A DNA stretch of 64,000 nt, taken from Marinobacter salinexigens. GTDB taxonomy: Bacteria > Pseudomonadota > Gammaproteobacteria > Pseudomonadales > Oleiphilaceae. Under the pieces are notes generated by a model. It was not told the DNA's origin, searched no databases, and was given only the letters and a program-made list of their open reading frames with translations. The stretch lies in assembly GCF_008370345.1 (NCBI RefSeq), contig NZ_VTUU01000007.1, positions 62,001-126,000 on the forward strand, read 5' to 3'. Shown here piece by piece: positions 1 to 8,938 of this stretch (its first letter is position 1; each line of letters opens with the position of its first letter). A program made the translations under genes and the position numbers.

Positions 1-1050
1 TCTGAACTTGCGGAAAAGGCTCATCGGGTTGTTCAGTCCCCGGAGCCGGCCGGGCTGGTTGAGGTCGCTCCCAACCTGTTCTGGTCCCGTATCCCGTTGC
101 CGGGAAAGCTGAACCATATAAACGTCTGGCTCTTTCGTGATGACGACGGTCTTACCGTTGTTGACTCCGGGATGTACAACCCGGCGGCTGAAGACGCCTG
201 GCGTTCTGTCCTTGCCGAGTTTGGCGGGCTGCCATTGAAGCGGGTGATCGCAACGCATTTGCACATTGATCACATTGGCATGGCCGGATGGTTAATGGAA
301 CAGGGTGCGAGCGAATTCTGGATGACCCGCCAGGAATACCTGACATGCCGGCTGCATGCCGCTCAGGCTGAAGACGAGTCCGAGGTGCAGGCGTATTGTG
401 ATTTTCAGCGTGCCAGCGGCTGGCCGGAACAGGCGATAGACGGTTATGGCAATAATCTCCGGAACCGGGCTGCAAGCATCTACCGGTTCCCCAAGAGCTA
501 TCGCCGGCTGGAAGAAGGCCAGGAGCTGGTTTTGGGAGGGCATCGCTTTCGAGTTGTCACCGGGAATGGACATTCGCCGGAACATGCCTGCCTATACAGT
601 GAGGAAAGCCGGTTGCTGATTTCCGGTGATCAGGTGTTGCCGGGCATTTCTTCAAATATCTCGGTCATGCATGCTGAACCCGAGGCAAACCCCATGGCGG
701 ATTGGCTCAGTTCTCTGCAAAAACTCAAACGTGAGATACCTGCTGATGTACTGGTGTTGCCTGCCCATCAACAGTGTTTCGAAGGTCTGCATGCTCGTAT
801 TGACGAGCTGGCGGACAACCAGGAACGGGCACTGGCGAGGTTGCGCCAGGCCCTTAAACGTGAACCCAAAAGGGTGGTTGATCTGTTCGAAGTGCTGTTT
901 GGACGCGATATCGGTCACGACAACCTTTTGATTTTCAGCCTGGCAACCGGTGAAACCCTAGCTTGCCTCAACTATCTCATGAATCTGGCGGAAGTAGAGC
1001 GCGTGACCGGCCCGGATGGCGTCTGGCAATACCGCTCGCTGAAAGCGTAA
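1..1050 (+). CDS. MBL-fold metallo-hydrolase (5' end outside window)
   Basis: The reading frame is open from the first base, so the start lies upstream; the TTG at 97 is internal. The visible N-terminus (EVAPNLFWSRIPLPGKLNHINVW split around the TTG) is typical of the family. The metal motif THLHIDHIG (HxHxDH) is present, followed by GHSPEH and SGDQVLPGIS, which supply the further His and Asp ligands of a binuclear metal site. The C-terminal 100 residues are helical. It sits 28 bp before an acyl-CoA dehydrogenase on the same strand, so a CoA-thioester or lactone hydrolase role is plausible, but the substrate cannot be read from sequence. Confidence 0.85.
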   Translation, partial: SELAEKAHRVVQSPEPAGLVEVAPNLFWSRIPLPGKLNHINVWLFRDDDGLTVVDSGMYNPAAEDAWRSVLAEFGGLPLKRVIATHLHIDHIGMAGWLMEQGASEFWMTRQEYLTCRLHAAQAEDESEVQAYCDFQRASGWPEQAIDGYGNNLRNRAASIYRFPKSYRRLEEGQELVLGGHRFRVVTGNGHSPEHACLYSEESRLLISGDQVLPGISSNISVMHAEPEANPMADWLSSLQKLKREIPADVLVLPAHQQCFEGLHARIDELADNQERALARLRQALKREPKRVVDLFEVLFGRDIGHDNLLIFSLATGETLACLNYLMNLAEVERVTGPDGVWQYRSLKA

Positions 1051-1078
1051 TTTCAATAATTAGAAGGGAGAACTGTCC

Positions 1079-2242
1079 GTGGCACTTGACCAGGAAACCT
1101 TGAACCAGTTTGTTGACAGTGTTCGTCGCTACGTACGTGACCGTCTGATGCCCCTGGAAATGCAGGTGGCGGAAGAGGACCGGATTCCGGAAGACGTTAT
1201 CGATGAAATGAAGGAAATGGGACTGTTCGGTATTTCCATTCCGTCCGAGTTCGGTGGGCTGGGGCTGAGCATGTCAGAAGAAGCCGCCATTATTCAGGAG
1301 ATGGGTTATACCTCGCCGGTCTTCCGTTCCATGTTTGGTACCAACGTGGGTATTGGTTCGCAGGGCATTGTGATGGATGGTACGCCGGAACAGAAGGCGA
1401 AGTACCTGCCCAAGCTGGCAACCGGCGAACTGATTGGCTCCTTTGCGCTGACTGAGCCTGATGCCGGTTCGGATGCTGGTTCGGTGACAACCTCTGCCCG
1501 CCGAGACGGTGATTTCTACGTGATCAACGGCAGTAAGCGGTTCATTACCAATGCCCCCCGGGCCGGGGTCTTTACCGTGATGGCACGTACCGGTACCCGG
1601 GAAGAGGGTGGCCGAGGCGTGTCGGCGTTCCTCGTGGATGCAAAATTGCCTGGCATCTCCCTGGGTAAGCCAGACAAGAAAATGGGCCAGAAAGGCGCCC
1701 ACACCTGTGACGTGGTTTTCGAAAATGTGCGGGTGCCTGCCGATGCCCTGATCGGTGGTAAGGAAGGGCAGGGCTTCAAAACTGCAATGAAAGTGCTTGA
1801 TCGCGGGCGCCTGCATATCAGCGCCTTGAGTGTCGGTACCGCGAAGCGCCTCATTGATGAGAGCGTGTCCTACGCCACCGAGCGCAAACAGTTTGGAACC
1901 GAAATTGCCAATTTCCAGTTGGTCCAGGCGATGCTGGCGGACAGTCAGACCGAATACTTTGCCGGCAAATCCATGGTAGAAGCCGCGGCCAGGTCGTTTG
2001 ACGCAGGAGAACCGGTGTCCATGAATGCGGCGAGCTGTAAGCTGTTCTGTACCGAAATGGTCGGCCGTGTTGCTGATCGCGCGGTGCAAATTCACGGTGG
2101 TTCTGGCTACATCAGCGAATACTGCGTTGAACGATTCTTCAGGGATGTCCGGCTGTTCCGGCTCTATGAAGGAACCTCGCAGATCCAGCAATTGGTGATT
2201 GCCAAGCAGATGATTCGGAACGCCCAGAATCGAGGGAACTGA
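1079..2242 (+). CDS. acyl-CoA dehydrogenase (SCAD/MCAD-like)
   Basis: FAD-dependent alpha,beta-oxidation of an acyl-CoA, the first step of beta-oxidation. It has 387 residues, the usual length. The N-terminal helical domain is followed by the FAD/substrate motif ALTEPDAGSDAG, the ITNAPRAG strand and the C-terminal QIHGGSGYISEY motif. The catalytic base is present as Glu364 in LYEGTSQIQ, the position used by short and medium chain enzymes. It starts at GTG 1079 with GAAGGGAG upstream. It follows the MBL hydrolase closely and probably shares its transcript. Chain-length preference is not determinable here. Confidence 0.92.
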   Translation: MALDQETLNQFVDSVRRYVRDRLMPLEMQVAEEDRIPEDVIDEMKEMGLFGISIPSEFGGLGLSMSEEAAIIQEMGYTSPVFRSMFGTNVGIGSQGIVMDGTPEQKAKYLPKLATGELIGSFALTEPDAGSDAGSVTTSARRDGDFYVINGSKRFITNAPRAGVFTVMARTGTREEGGRGVSAFLVDAKLPGISLGKPDKKMGQKGAHTCDVVFENVRVPADALIGGKEGQGFKTAMKVLDRGRLHISALSVGTAKRLIDESVSYATERKQFGTEIANFQLVQAMLADSQTEYFAGKSMVEAAARSFDAGEPVSMNAASCKLFCTEMVGRVADRAVQIHGGSGYISEYCVERFFRDVRLFRLYEGTSQIQQLVIAKQMIRNAQNRGN

Positions 2243-2259
2243 GCGACCCGGTCGCCAGC

Positions 2260-2295
2260 GCAGGCTCACCCATGAAACGGTGAGCCTGCCTTTTC
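2260..2295. terminator. bidirectional terminator hairpin between convergent genes
   Basis: An 11 bp perfect stem (GCAGGCTCACC / GGTGAGCCTGC) around an 8-base loop is followed by a short T-rich run. It lies between two convergent acyl-CoA dehydrogenase genes and can stop both. Confidence 0.75.
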
Positions 2296-2298
2296 CCT

Positions 2299-3441
2299 TC
2301 ACATGCCCAGAGAAATCTCTGCCAGCTTCTGCTGGTGGTAGTCAGCATCCCCGAACAGGGAATTCAGCACCATCAGCCGTTTGACGTAGTGGCCGACATC
2401 CAGTTCGTCGGTCAATCCCATACCACCATGAAGCTGAATAGCTTCGTTGCCCACCCGTTTTCCCCTGAGCCCGGTCAGTACCTTGAGGGCGTGAAGGTTT
2501 TTGCGATGCTCTGGAGAAGCCAGGTTGTCGCTTGAGCACACGGTCCGGTAAAGCAGGGAGCGAGTCTCCTCACATGCGGTAAACATATCGACCATACGAT
2601 GCTGCAGCACCTGAAAAGAGCCGATCGGCACCCCAAATTGCTTTCGGGCCCTGGTGTACTCAATGGTTGTCTCGGTGAGGTGGTGCATAAGCCCCAGGGC
2701 TTCTGCACATACAGCTGGAAGTGACTCGTTAATAACCCGTTCCAGAAGTTCAAACCCCCGGTTTTCCTGGCCCACCCGGTGCTGTGCCGGGACAAGTACG
2801 TGGCTCAGGGTAAGGTTTGCCACCAACTGGCCGTCCATCAGACGCAACTCGTTGAGCTCCAGACCTTCTGTTCCAGCGTCGACGAGAAACAAGGTAATGC
2901 CGGTTTTATCCTGCGCGCCTCCCCCTGTCCGGGCTGAAATGATGAACTTGTCGGCTACTGGTCCGTTGAGAACCAGGGTCTTTTCCCCATTCAGTTCAAA
3001 GCCCGTTGAGGATCGTTTGGCCTGAACGGTGGTATCTGCCAGTGCATAGCGTGACTGGCGTTCCATGAAGGCAACGGCTCCTTGCATCTCACCGGCTATG
3101 AGCCTGTTCAGCAGACTGGCTCGGAGGTCGCCGTCGGTGCCGGACTCCACCAGTTTGCCGAACAGCAAGATGGTTGCGAGATAAGGGGTGGGCACAAGAC
3201 CTGCTCCCAATTGTTCCATCAGCAGCATGAGGTCTGTGGCATCTCCGCCAAAGCCTCCGTTCTCTTCCATGAAGGGAATTGCCAGCCAGCCGAGATCTGC
3301 AAGCTGTTTCCAAAGACCCGGGTCAAAGCCTTCCGGGTTGCTGACATCCTCCTGTCGACGCTCGAATGAATATTCTTGCTGGATAAAACGGGCAGCGCTG
3401 TCTTTCAACATCTGCTGTTCTTCTGATAGGGAAAAGTTCAC
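2299..3441 (-). CDS. acyl-CoA dehydrogenase, probable partner subunit of a heteromer
   Basis: A 380-residue ACAD-fold protein. The ACAD C-terminal motif IQLHGGMGLTDE is present, but the region that normally carries the YEGT glutamate reads LFGDADYHQQ. A glutamate at about residue 234 (LLERV) lies near the alternative base position of long-chain and isovaleryl enzymes. The middle FAD motif is also weak (AFMERQSRYA in place of ALTEPxAGSD). It lies 39 bp after another ACAD gene on the same strand. Adjacent divergent ACAD pairs commonly form alpha2beta2 tetramers, as FadE26/FadE27-type enzymes do. I infer a partner, perhaps non-catalytic, subunit. Confidence 0.85.
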   Translation of the reverse strand: MNFSLSEEQQMLKDSAARFIQQEYSFERRQEDVSNPEGFDPGLWKQLADLGWLAIPFMEENGGFGGDATDLMLLMEQLGAGLVPTPYLATILLFGKLVESGTDGDLRASLLNRLIAGEMQGAVAFMERQSRYALADTTVQAKRSSTGFELNGEKTLVLNGPVADKFIISARTGGGAQDKTGITLFLVDAGTEGLELNELRLMDGQLVANLTLSHVLVPAQHRVGQENRGFELLERVINESLPAVCAEALGLMHHLTETTIEYTRARKQFGVPIGSFQVLQHRMVDMFTACEETRSLLYRTVCSSDNLASPEHRKNLHALKVLTGLRGKRVGNEAIQLHGGMGLTDELDVGHYVKRLMVLNSLFGDADYHQQKLAEISLGM

Positions 3442-3480
3442 AAGCCACTCCCTCCTTGATAATCAGGCTGTTTGTTGTTG

Positions 3481-4650
3481 TCAGAAGCCAAGTACGCGTT
3501 TGGCGATGATGTTTTTCTGGATTTCGTTGGAGCCGCCATAGATGGTTGCAGCGCGGCCATACATGAAATCCTGTCTTGCCTGGTTGCCGAAATCGTGGCC
3601 GGTATCGCCAGCACCGGCTGTTACGCCGCCATAGACGCCTGCCAGTTCAATGGCGAGTTCATGAAGAGCTTGCTGAATCTCGGTGCCCTTGATTTTGAGC
3701 AGTGACGACTCCGCACCGGGGCTGCGGTTGTCAGCCAATGCGGACAGAACCCTGAGTTCCATGTATTCGAGTGCCATCAGCTCAATTTCGATAGTGGTGA
3801 AGCGCAAACGAAACGCCTCGTCTTCGATCATCGGCCGGCCACCCTGAAGCTCGCTGGCGGCCAGTGCCCGGAGCTTGTCGAGCCGTTTCTTGGAGTCGGC
3901 GACTTTGGCGATGGCGGTGCGTTCGTGTGCCAGCAGCGATTTGGCGTAGGTCCAACCCTGGCCCTCCTCGCCGATGAGGTTTTCTCGGGGCACTCGGACG
4001 TTGTCGAAATGGACTTCATTGAGAGAATGCAGCCCGTTGATACTGTGAATGGGCGACACGGTGATACCCGGGCTCTTCATGTCGATCAGCAGGAAACTGA
4101 TACCGTTCTGGGGTTTGCCGGAGGCATCGGTCCGAACCAGACAGAAAATCCAGTCGGCGTGTTGCGCGTAGGTGGTCCAGATCTTTGAACCATTGACGAT
4201 ATAGTCGTCCCCTTCACGCACCGCGCGGGTTTTGAGGGAGGCGAGATCTGAACCGGCTCCAGGTTCCGAGTAGCCCTGACACCACCAGTCGTCACCATTG
4301 AGGATGCCGGGCAGGAACCGTGCTTTCTGGGCTTCGCTGCCGTAGGTGTAGATGACTGGCCCGACCATTTTCAGACCGAACGGAAGCACATCCGGCGCGT
4401 CGGCTTTAACCCGCTCGCTTTCATAGAGGTAGGCCTGGGTGATGGTCCAGCCTGCACCACCGTGTTCAAGGGGCCAGAAGGGCGCGGCCCAGTTCTGTTT
4501 GAAGAGCTGCTTCTGCCATTGAATGGCGCCTTCTTTGTAGGTGGCTGGATTAGCCATCAGTTGTTGGGCTTTGTCTGGTTCAGACCGGGCGAAAAAGCTC
4601 CGGACTTCCTCCCGGAATTTCAGATCCTCGTCGGAAAGAGTGTTATCCAC
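3481..4650 (-). CDS. acyl-CoA dehydrogenase, probable catalytic subunit of the pair
   Basis: I place the start at GTG 4650, seven bases after GGAGG, giving 389 residues; an upstream-extended frame has no such site. The FAD motif GYSEPGAGSDLASL is intact, as is YGGVTAGAGDTG. The C-terminal position reads IYGGSNEIQ (Gly in place of the MCAD-type Glu), so the base is probably Glu243 in AHERTAIA, as in LCAD and isovaleryl-CoA dehydrogenase. This is the pattern of the catalytic subunit in two-gene ACADs acting on bulky or branched acyl-CoAs. It is the first gene of a two-gene unit with the next ACAD. Confidence 0.9.
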   Translation of the reverse strand: MDNTLSDEDLKFREEVRSFFARSEPDKAQQLMANPATYKEGAIQWQKQLFKQNWAAPFWPLEHGGAGWTITQAYLYESERVKADAPDVLPFGLKMVGPVIYTYGSEAQKARFLPGILNGDDWWCQGYSEPGAGSDLASLKTRAVREGDDYIVNGSKIWTTYAQHADWIFCLVRTDASGKPQNGISFLLIDMKSPGITVSPIHSINGLHSLNEVHFDNVRVPRENLIGEEGQGWTYAKSLLAHERTAIAKVADSKKRLDKLRALAASELQGGRPMIEDEAFRLRFTTIEIELMALEYMELRVLSALADNRSPGAESSLLKIKGTEIQQALHELAIELAGVYGGVTAGAGDTGHDFGNQARQDFMYGRAATIYGGSNEIQKNIIAKRVLGF

Positions 4651-4980
4651 AATGCCACCTCCAAGTAGCTTGCTAATTATTGTTCTGAAAGTAGGCCGCA
4701 TACAGGGGCCTGAGCCCACCATAGCAAGTTAGCGGGGAACTGAGAAAAGCCTAATCTTTATCGGAGCCATGCCGGTGAGATATGGCGAGAGCGCGATGGA
4801 GCCGCGGGATGTGAGGATTTCCGGGTTGTGATCGACAGTCGCGAATTATTGCCAATCAAAGCATCTGATTTTGCCATTGGTCAGGTAACTATGGGGACGT
4901 AATCTGGCCTTTAATGTCAGCTTTTTTCTGCCTGGAAGAGGCTGGGGAAGGGACGTTAGAACATAACAATAATCTGGAGA
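4651..4980. promoter_or_regulatory. divergent intergenic region between two acyl-CoA dehydrogenase genes
   Basis: About 330 bases between outward-facing starts. The minus-strand ribosome site GGAGG is near 4660 and a plus-strand GGAGA lies at 4976-4980. The middle is AT-richer than the flanking genes and must hold both promoters. No convincing sigma-70 pair or operator could be fixed by eye. Confidence 0.4.
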
Positions 4981-4986
4981 TTGACT

Positions 4987-6135
4987 GTGGAAAATTACAA
5001 AACACCCTGGATGACGGAAGAGCTGGAAATCTTCCGGGATGCCGTCAGAAAGTTTTTTGAGAGGGAGTTTCTACCCCATCAGGAACGCTGGAGCAAGCAG
5101 GGCTATATCGATCGGGAAGCCTGGCTCAAGGCGGGAGAAATGGGCTTGTTGTGTGCCAGTATTCCCGAACAGTACGGCGGTGGCGGTGGCAATTTCGCCC
5201 ACGAAGCTGTTATCAACATGGAGATGACCCGGGTACAGGCCAATTTCGGTGTGGGAGTCCACAGTGGCATTGTTGCGCACTACATCCTGGCGTATGGCAG
5301 CGAAGAACAGAAGCAACACTGGTTACCCCGGATGGCAACGGGTGAAATGGTTGCCGCAATCGCCATGTCAGAGCCGGGGGTTGGCTCGGACCTGAAAAAC
5401 GTGAAGACGCGGGCAGTGCGGGAGGGCGACCACTATGTCATCAATGGCTCCAAAACCTTTATTACCAACGGCTACCACGCCAACCTGATCTGTGTCGTCA
5501 CCAAGACGAATCCTGAACTTGGAGCCAAGGGGATCTCCCTGATCATGGTGGAAACCGAAGGTCAGGAGGGTTTCCGCAGGGGCCGGCTTCTGGAGAAGAT
5601 TGGTCTGAAAGCCCAGGATACCGTAGAGCTGTTTTTCGATAACGTACGTGCTCCCTGCAGCAACCTCCTGGGCGACCAGGAAGGTGTCGGCTTCGTGCAA
5701 CTGATGCAGCAGTTGCCACAGGAACGGATGATCATTGCGGTGAATGCGGTGTCAAGTATGCACCGTGCCGTTGAACTCACTGCGGAATACGTACGTCAGC
5801 GGGAAGTGTTCGGCCAGCACCTGAGCGAGTTGCAGAATACCCGTTTCAAGCTTGCCGAGTGCCAGACCATCGCCACCGTTGCCACAACTTTCGTTGACCA
5901 GTGTGTGATGCGGCTGCTCGAAGGAAGCCTGGATACGACGACGGCAGCCATGGCGAAGTGGTGGACCTCTCAGCAGAACTGCGACGTCATCGACGAGTGT
6001 CTGCAACTCCATGGTGGGTACGGTTATATCCTTGAGTACCCCATCGCAAAGATGTATGCCAATGCCCGGGTCAGCAAGATATACGGTGGCTCCAACGAGA
6101 TTATGAAGGAGCTTATTGCGCGAAAAACGGTCTGA
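4987..6135 (+). CDS. acyl-CoA dehydrogenase (LCAD/IVD-like)
   Basis: A 382-residue enzyme. A TTG at 4981 touches the GGAGA ribosome site directly, whereas GTG 4987 has a normal six-base spacing, so I choose GTG 4987. The FAD motif is AMSEPGVGSDLKNV. The terminal motif is IYGGSNEIMKE, without the MCAD-type Glu; Glu246 in LPQERMIIA occupies the long-chain/isovaleryl base position. It is close to proteins annotated as long-chain or citronellyl-type ACADs, but the substrate is unknown. It is divergent from the ACAD pair and followed by an AraC regulator on the same strand. Confidence 0.9.
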   Translation: MENYKTPWMTEELEIFRDAVRKFFEREFLPHQERWSKQGYIDREAWLKAGEMGLLCASIPEQYGGGGGNFAHEAVINMEMTRVQANFGVGVHSGIVAHYILAYGSEEQKQHWLPRMATGEMVAAIAMSEPGVGSDLKNVKTRAVREGDHYVINGSKTFITNGYHANLICVVTKTNPELGAKGISLIMVETEGQEGFRRGRLLEKIGLKAQDTVELFFDNVRAPCSNLLGDQEGVGFVQLMQQLPQERMIIAVNAVSSMHRAVELTAEYVRQREVFGQHLSELQNTRFKLAECQTIATVATTFVDQCVMRLLEGSLDTTTAAMAKWWTSQQNCDVIDECLQLHGGYGYILEYPIAKMYANARVSKIYGGSNEIMKELIARKTV

Positions 6136-6270
6136 TGCCTGGTGCCTGAGCGGGCAGCGGGGGTTAAGCGTTCTAAAAGGCGACCTTAACGATTGCTTGA
6201 TGGCAACCCGCAAACCTTTTGTTGAAGATGATCATTCCTGAGATGAACAACAACAATAGAATGACGTCTT

Positions 6271-7323
6271 ATGAAACAGAAATCGCCAAGGAATACCATT
6301 CCTGTTGCTCATATCCACAGCATACTGGGCGGCGCCCGGGAGCAGGGCGGGGATGTAGATGGGTTACTTCGCAGGGCGGGCATTTCTCCGACCCTGCTTA
6401 ATTCACGGCTGTCCCGGGTACCCCAGGATCAGTTCGCGCGGCTTTTGAGAATTGTCCAGAAAAGCACGGGAGACGAGTACTGGGGTCTTTGCTCCCACCC
6501 GGTACAGTTCGGAACCTTTGCCCAATGCTGTGAACTGATGGTCCATGCCCGTACGCTGGGGGACGCACTGCGTGCCGGAAGCCATTTCTATCATCTGGTT
6601 CTTCAGGATTTTACCGTCAGACTACAGTGCCAGGACGGGCTGGCCTGGGTTCGGGTGCATAGCCACCGGCCGTTGTCCCGTAACTCCGATTTCTCGGAGA
6701 GGCTGTTTATTTTCTTCTGCTACGGTGTGATTTGCTGGCTGCTGGAGGAACGCTTGCCATTGACCAGCATCCAGATGCGGGGCAAAGCCAGCTTCACAGA
6801 GCCCGTTGCCAGCCTGCTCTTCAACGGCCCGGTCAGTTTTGGCCTGCAGGGTAATGCGTTCGCATTCGACGCCAAGTGGCTCGACTGCGCTCTCAGGCAG
6901 GACAAGACCAGTCTGCACGGTTTTCTGCGCCGCTCCCTGGGTGACCTGGTGGTTCGTTACCGGGATCGGTCCCATATTATCGAACGGGTCCGACGGTATT
7001 TGAGACAGCACCTGGCGAACGGCTCGGTGCCCTTGGAACAGGTTGCAGATGCACTGGGGATGCCCGCCTATACCCTACGCCGCAAGCTGAGGATGGAGCA
7101 GGTACGCTTCCAGGATCTCAAGGACGGCTTGCGACGAGATGTAGCGATCAATTACCTGACCAGTCCTAATCTGACGCTGGCGGAAGTCGCGGAAAAGCTG
7201 GGTTTTTCCGAACCCAGCACGTTTCATCGGGCATTCAAGAAATGGACCGGAGTGCCACCGGGGGAGTATCGCCAGGTCGTGCTTTCCGACGATATCCCTC
7301 TCGCGGCAGGCCAGGATTACTGA
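6271..7323 (+). CDS. AraC-family transcriptional regulator
   Basis: A 350-residue regulator. The N-terminal ~200 residues resemble the arabinose-binding-type domain of OruR/ArgR-like AraC proteins (PF12625), seen in the LLRRAGISPTLL start and FCYGVICWLLEE segment. The C-terminus has two helix-turn-helix units, including the AraC signature LTLAEVAEKLGFSEPSTFHRAFKKWTGVPPGEYR. It is convergent with the ligase/TRAP/thiolase operon and downstream of the ACAD genes, so it is a good candidate activator for this catabolic region. Inducer unknown. Confidence 0.88.
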   Translation: MKQKSPRNTIPVAHIHSILGGAREQGGDVDGLLRRAGISPTLLNSRLSRVPQDQFARLLRIVQKSTGDEYWGLCSHPVQFGTFAQCCELMVHARTLGDALRAGSHFYHLVLQDFTVRLQCQDGLAWVRVHSHRPLSRNSDFSERLFIFFCYGVICWLLEERLPLTSIQMRGKASFTEPVASLLFNGPVSFGLQGNAFAFDAKWLDCALRQDKTSLHGFLRRSLGDLVVRYRDRSHIIERVRRYLRQHLANGSVPLEQVADALGMPAYTLRRKLRMEQVRFQDLKDGLRRDVAINYLTSPNLTLAEVAEKLGFSEPSTFHRAFKKWTGVPPGEYRQVVLSDDIPLAAGQDY

Positions 7324-7330
7324 TCAAGCT

Positions 7331-8887
7331 TCAACTGACGCGGCGGGTCTCGTTTTGCCAGTACTGCTCCCGCATTTTGAACTTGAGCAGCTTGCCGGCA
7401 CCGGACATCGGCATCTCGTCGACAAACTCAATGCTGCGCGGGCATTTGTAGCCCGCAATATAATCCTTGCAGTGTGATACCAGTTCTTCCTCGGTCAGAT
7501 CCTCGCCGGGGCGGAGCTTTATAGCTGCGTGTACACGTTCTCCCCAACGTTCATCAGGGATACCGAAGACGGCACACAATTCGACCTGTGGCAGTTTGAG
7601 AATGGTGTTTTCCACTTCTGCGGAATACACATTCTCGCCACCGGATACGATCATGTCCTTGATACGATCAACCACGTGCAGAAAGCCGTCGTTGTCCATG
7701 AAACCGGCATCGCCAGTGTGCATCCAGCCTCCGCGCAAGGCTTCGGCGGTCTGGCCTGGCTTGTTCCAGTAGCCCTGCATCACCATGGGACCACGTACGG
7801 TAATTTCTCCCACCTGATTATTCGGAAGTTCCTTGTCTGCCGGGTCAACAATCCTGATTTCTGCAACGGTGGTCGGGATGCCTGCCGATTTGAGCTTTCC
7901 ACTCTCCCTGTTTTCCGGGGAGTGATAGCTGGGCGGAAGGACCGTGACCGTTGCGGCAAGCTCGGTCATGCCGTACGCCTGGGAGAACTCGGCGCCAGGC
8001 AATTCCTTCATGGCCCGTTCCAGAAGGGTCAGATCAATAGGCGAGGCGCCGTATCGGATTGATCTCAGGCTGGACAGGTCCCGGGTCTTGAAATCCGGAT
8101 AGTCCAGCAGCATTCGCAGCATCGTCGGTACCAGGAATATTTCGGCGATCCGGTGTTGTTCTATGGTTTCCAGTACCTTGGCCGGTTCAAAACCTCTCAG
8201 GATAATGTGGGTTCCGAGCCGCATGGACATGCCAAAAACCGACTGCATGCCGGCAACATGGAAGAGTGGTGCCGCATGGAGGCCGACCTGTCGGGGCGGC
8301 CTGGGCGCCGCCAGAGATGCTCCGACAGCGCCCATCACGCAGTTGGTGTGGCTGAGCATGACCCCTTTGGGTTGACCGGTGGTTCCTCCGGTATAGAGTA
8401 TTGCTGCCAGATCTTCGGAGTGGCGGCGTACGTCTGCAATTTCCGGGGCAGTGCTGACCAGTTTATTGAATGATATGGTGCCCTCCGGGAGAGCTTCCTT
8501 GCCAATGAATACGACGGTTTCAAGGGCGGACGAGTTCTCCCTTATGCCCGGCAGCAGGTGCAGAAAGGTGTCGTCGATGAACAGAATCCGGGTCTCGCAG
8601 TCGTCCAGGGAGTAGGCAATTTCTTTGGCGCTCCAGCGAACGTTGACCGGGTTGACCACTCCGCCTCCCCAGATCACGGCGTACAGATATTCGATGTAGT
8701 GATGGGAATTTGCTGCCAGCATGCCGACCCGGTCTCCGGGCTGCATTCCCAATCCCTGAAGTCCCCCGGCGAGGCGGGCGACCTGTTTGCCGAGCTCGCG
8801 CCAGGTCTGGCGGCTGGTGCCATCAACAACGGCGAGAGCGTCGGGGCATTCCCTGAGTGCTTTGTGGAGAGCTTGGGTAATGTTCAT
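7331..8887 (-). CDS. acyl-CoA ligase (AMP-forming)
   Basis: ATP-dependent activation of a carboxylic acid to its CoA thioester through an acyl-adenylate. All family motifs are visible over 518 residues: YTGGTTGQPKG (P-loop-like A3), the YGMTE motif, HTGDAGFMD, DRIKDMIVSGGENV and the C-terminal catalytic Lys in SGAGKLLKFK. The start has GAGGAAAAA before ATG. It is the last gene of the long minus-strand operon, downstream of the TRAP transporter, so it probably activates the acid the transporter brings in. It occupies the role that LvaE has in levulinate catabolism. Confidence 0.92.
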   Translation of the reverse strand: MNITQALHKALRECPDALAVVDGTSRQTWRELGKQVARLAGGLQGLGMQPGDRVGMLAANSHHYIEYLYAVIWGGGVVNPVNVRWSAKEIAYSLDDCETRILFIDDTFLHLLPGIRENSSALETVVFIGKEALPEGTISFNKLVSTAPEIADVRRHSEDLAAILYTGGTTGQPKGVMLSHTNCVMGAVGASLAAPRPPRQVGLHAAPLFHVAGMQSVFGMSMRLGTHIILRGFEPAKVLETIEQHRIAEIFLVPTMLRMLLDYPDFKTRDLSSLRSIRYGASPIDLTLLERAMKELPGAEFSQAYGMTELAATVTVLPPSYHSPENRESGKLKSAGIPTTVAEIRIVDPADKELPNNQVGEITVRGPMVMQGYWNKPGQTAEALRGGWMHTGDAGFMDNDGFLHVVDRIKDMIVSGGENVYSAEVENTILKLPQVELCAVFGIPDERWGERVHAAIKLRPGEDLTEEELVSHCKDYIAGYKCPRSIEFVDEMPMSGAGKLLKFKMREQYWQNETRRVS

Positions 8888-8938
8888 TTTTTCCTCGTCA
8901 ATACATCGGTTTTTATGATCGGGAATACATTCCTGGTG

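Noticed and set aside
1274..2302. 342-codon open frame on the minus strand
   Set aside because: Shadow of the acyl-CoA dehydrogenase at 1079-2242; the His- and Arg-rich product has no domain.
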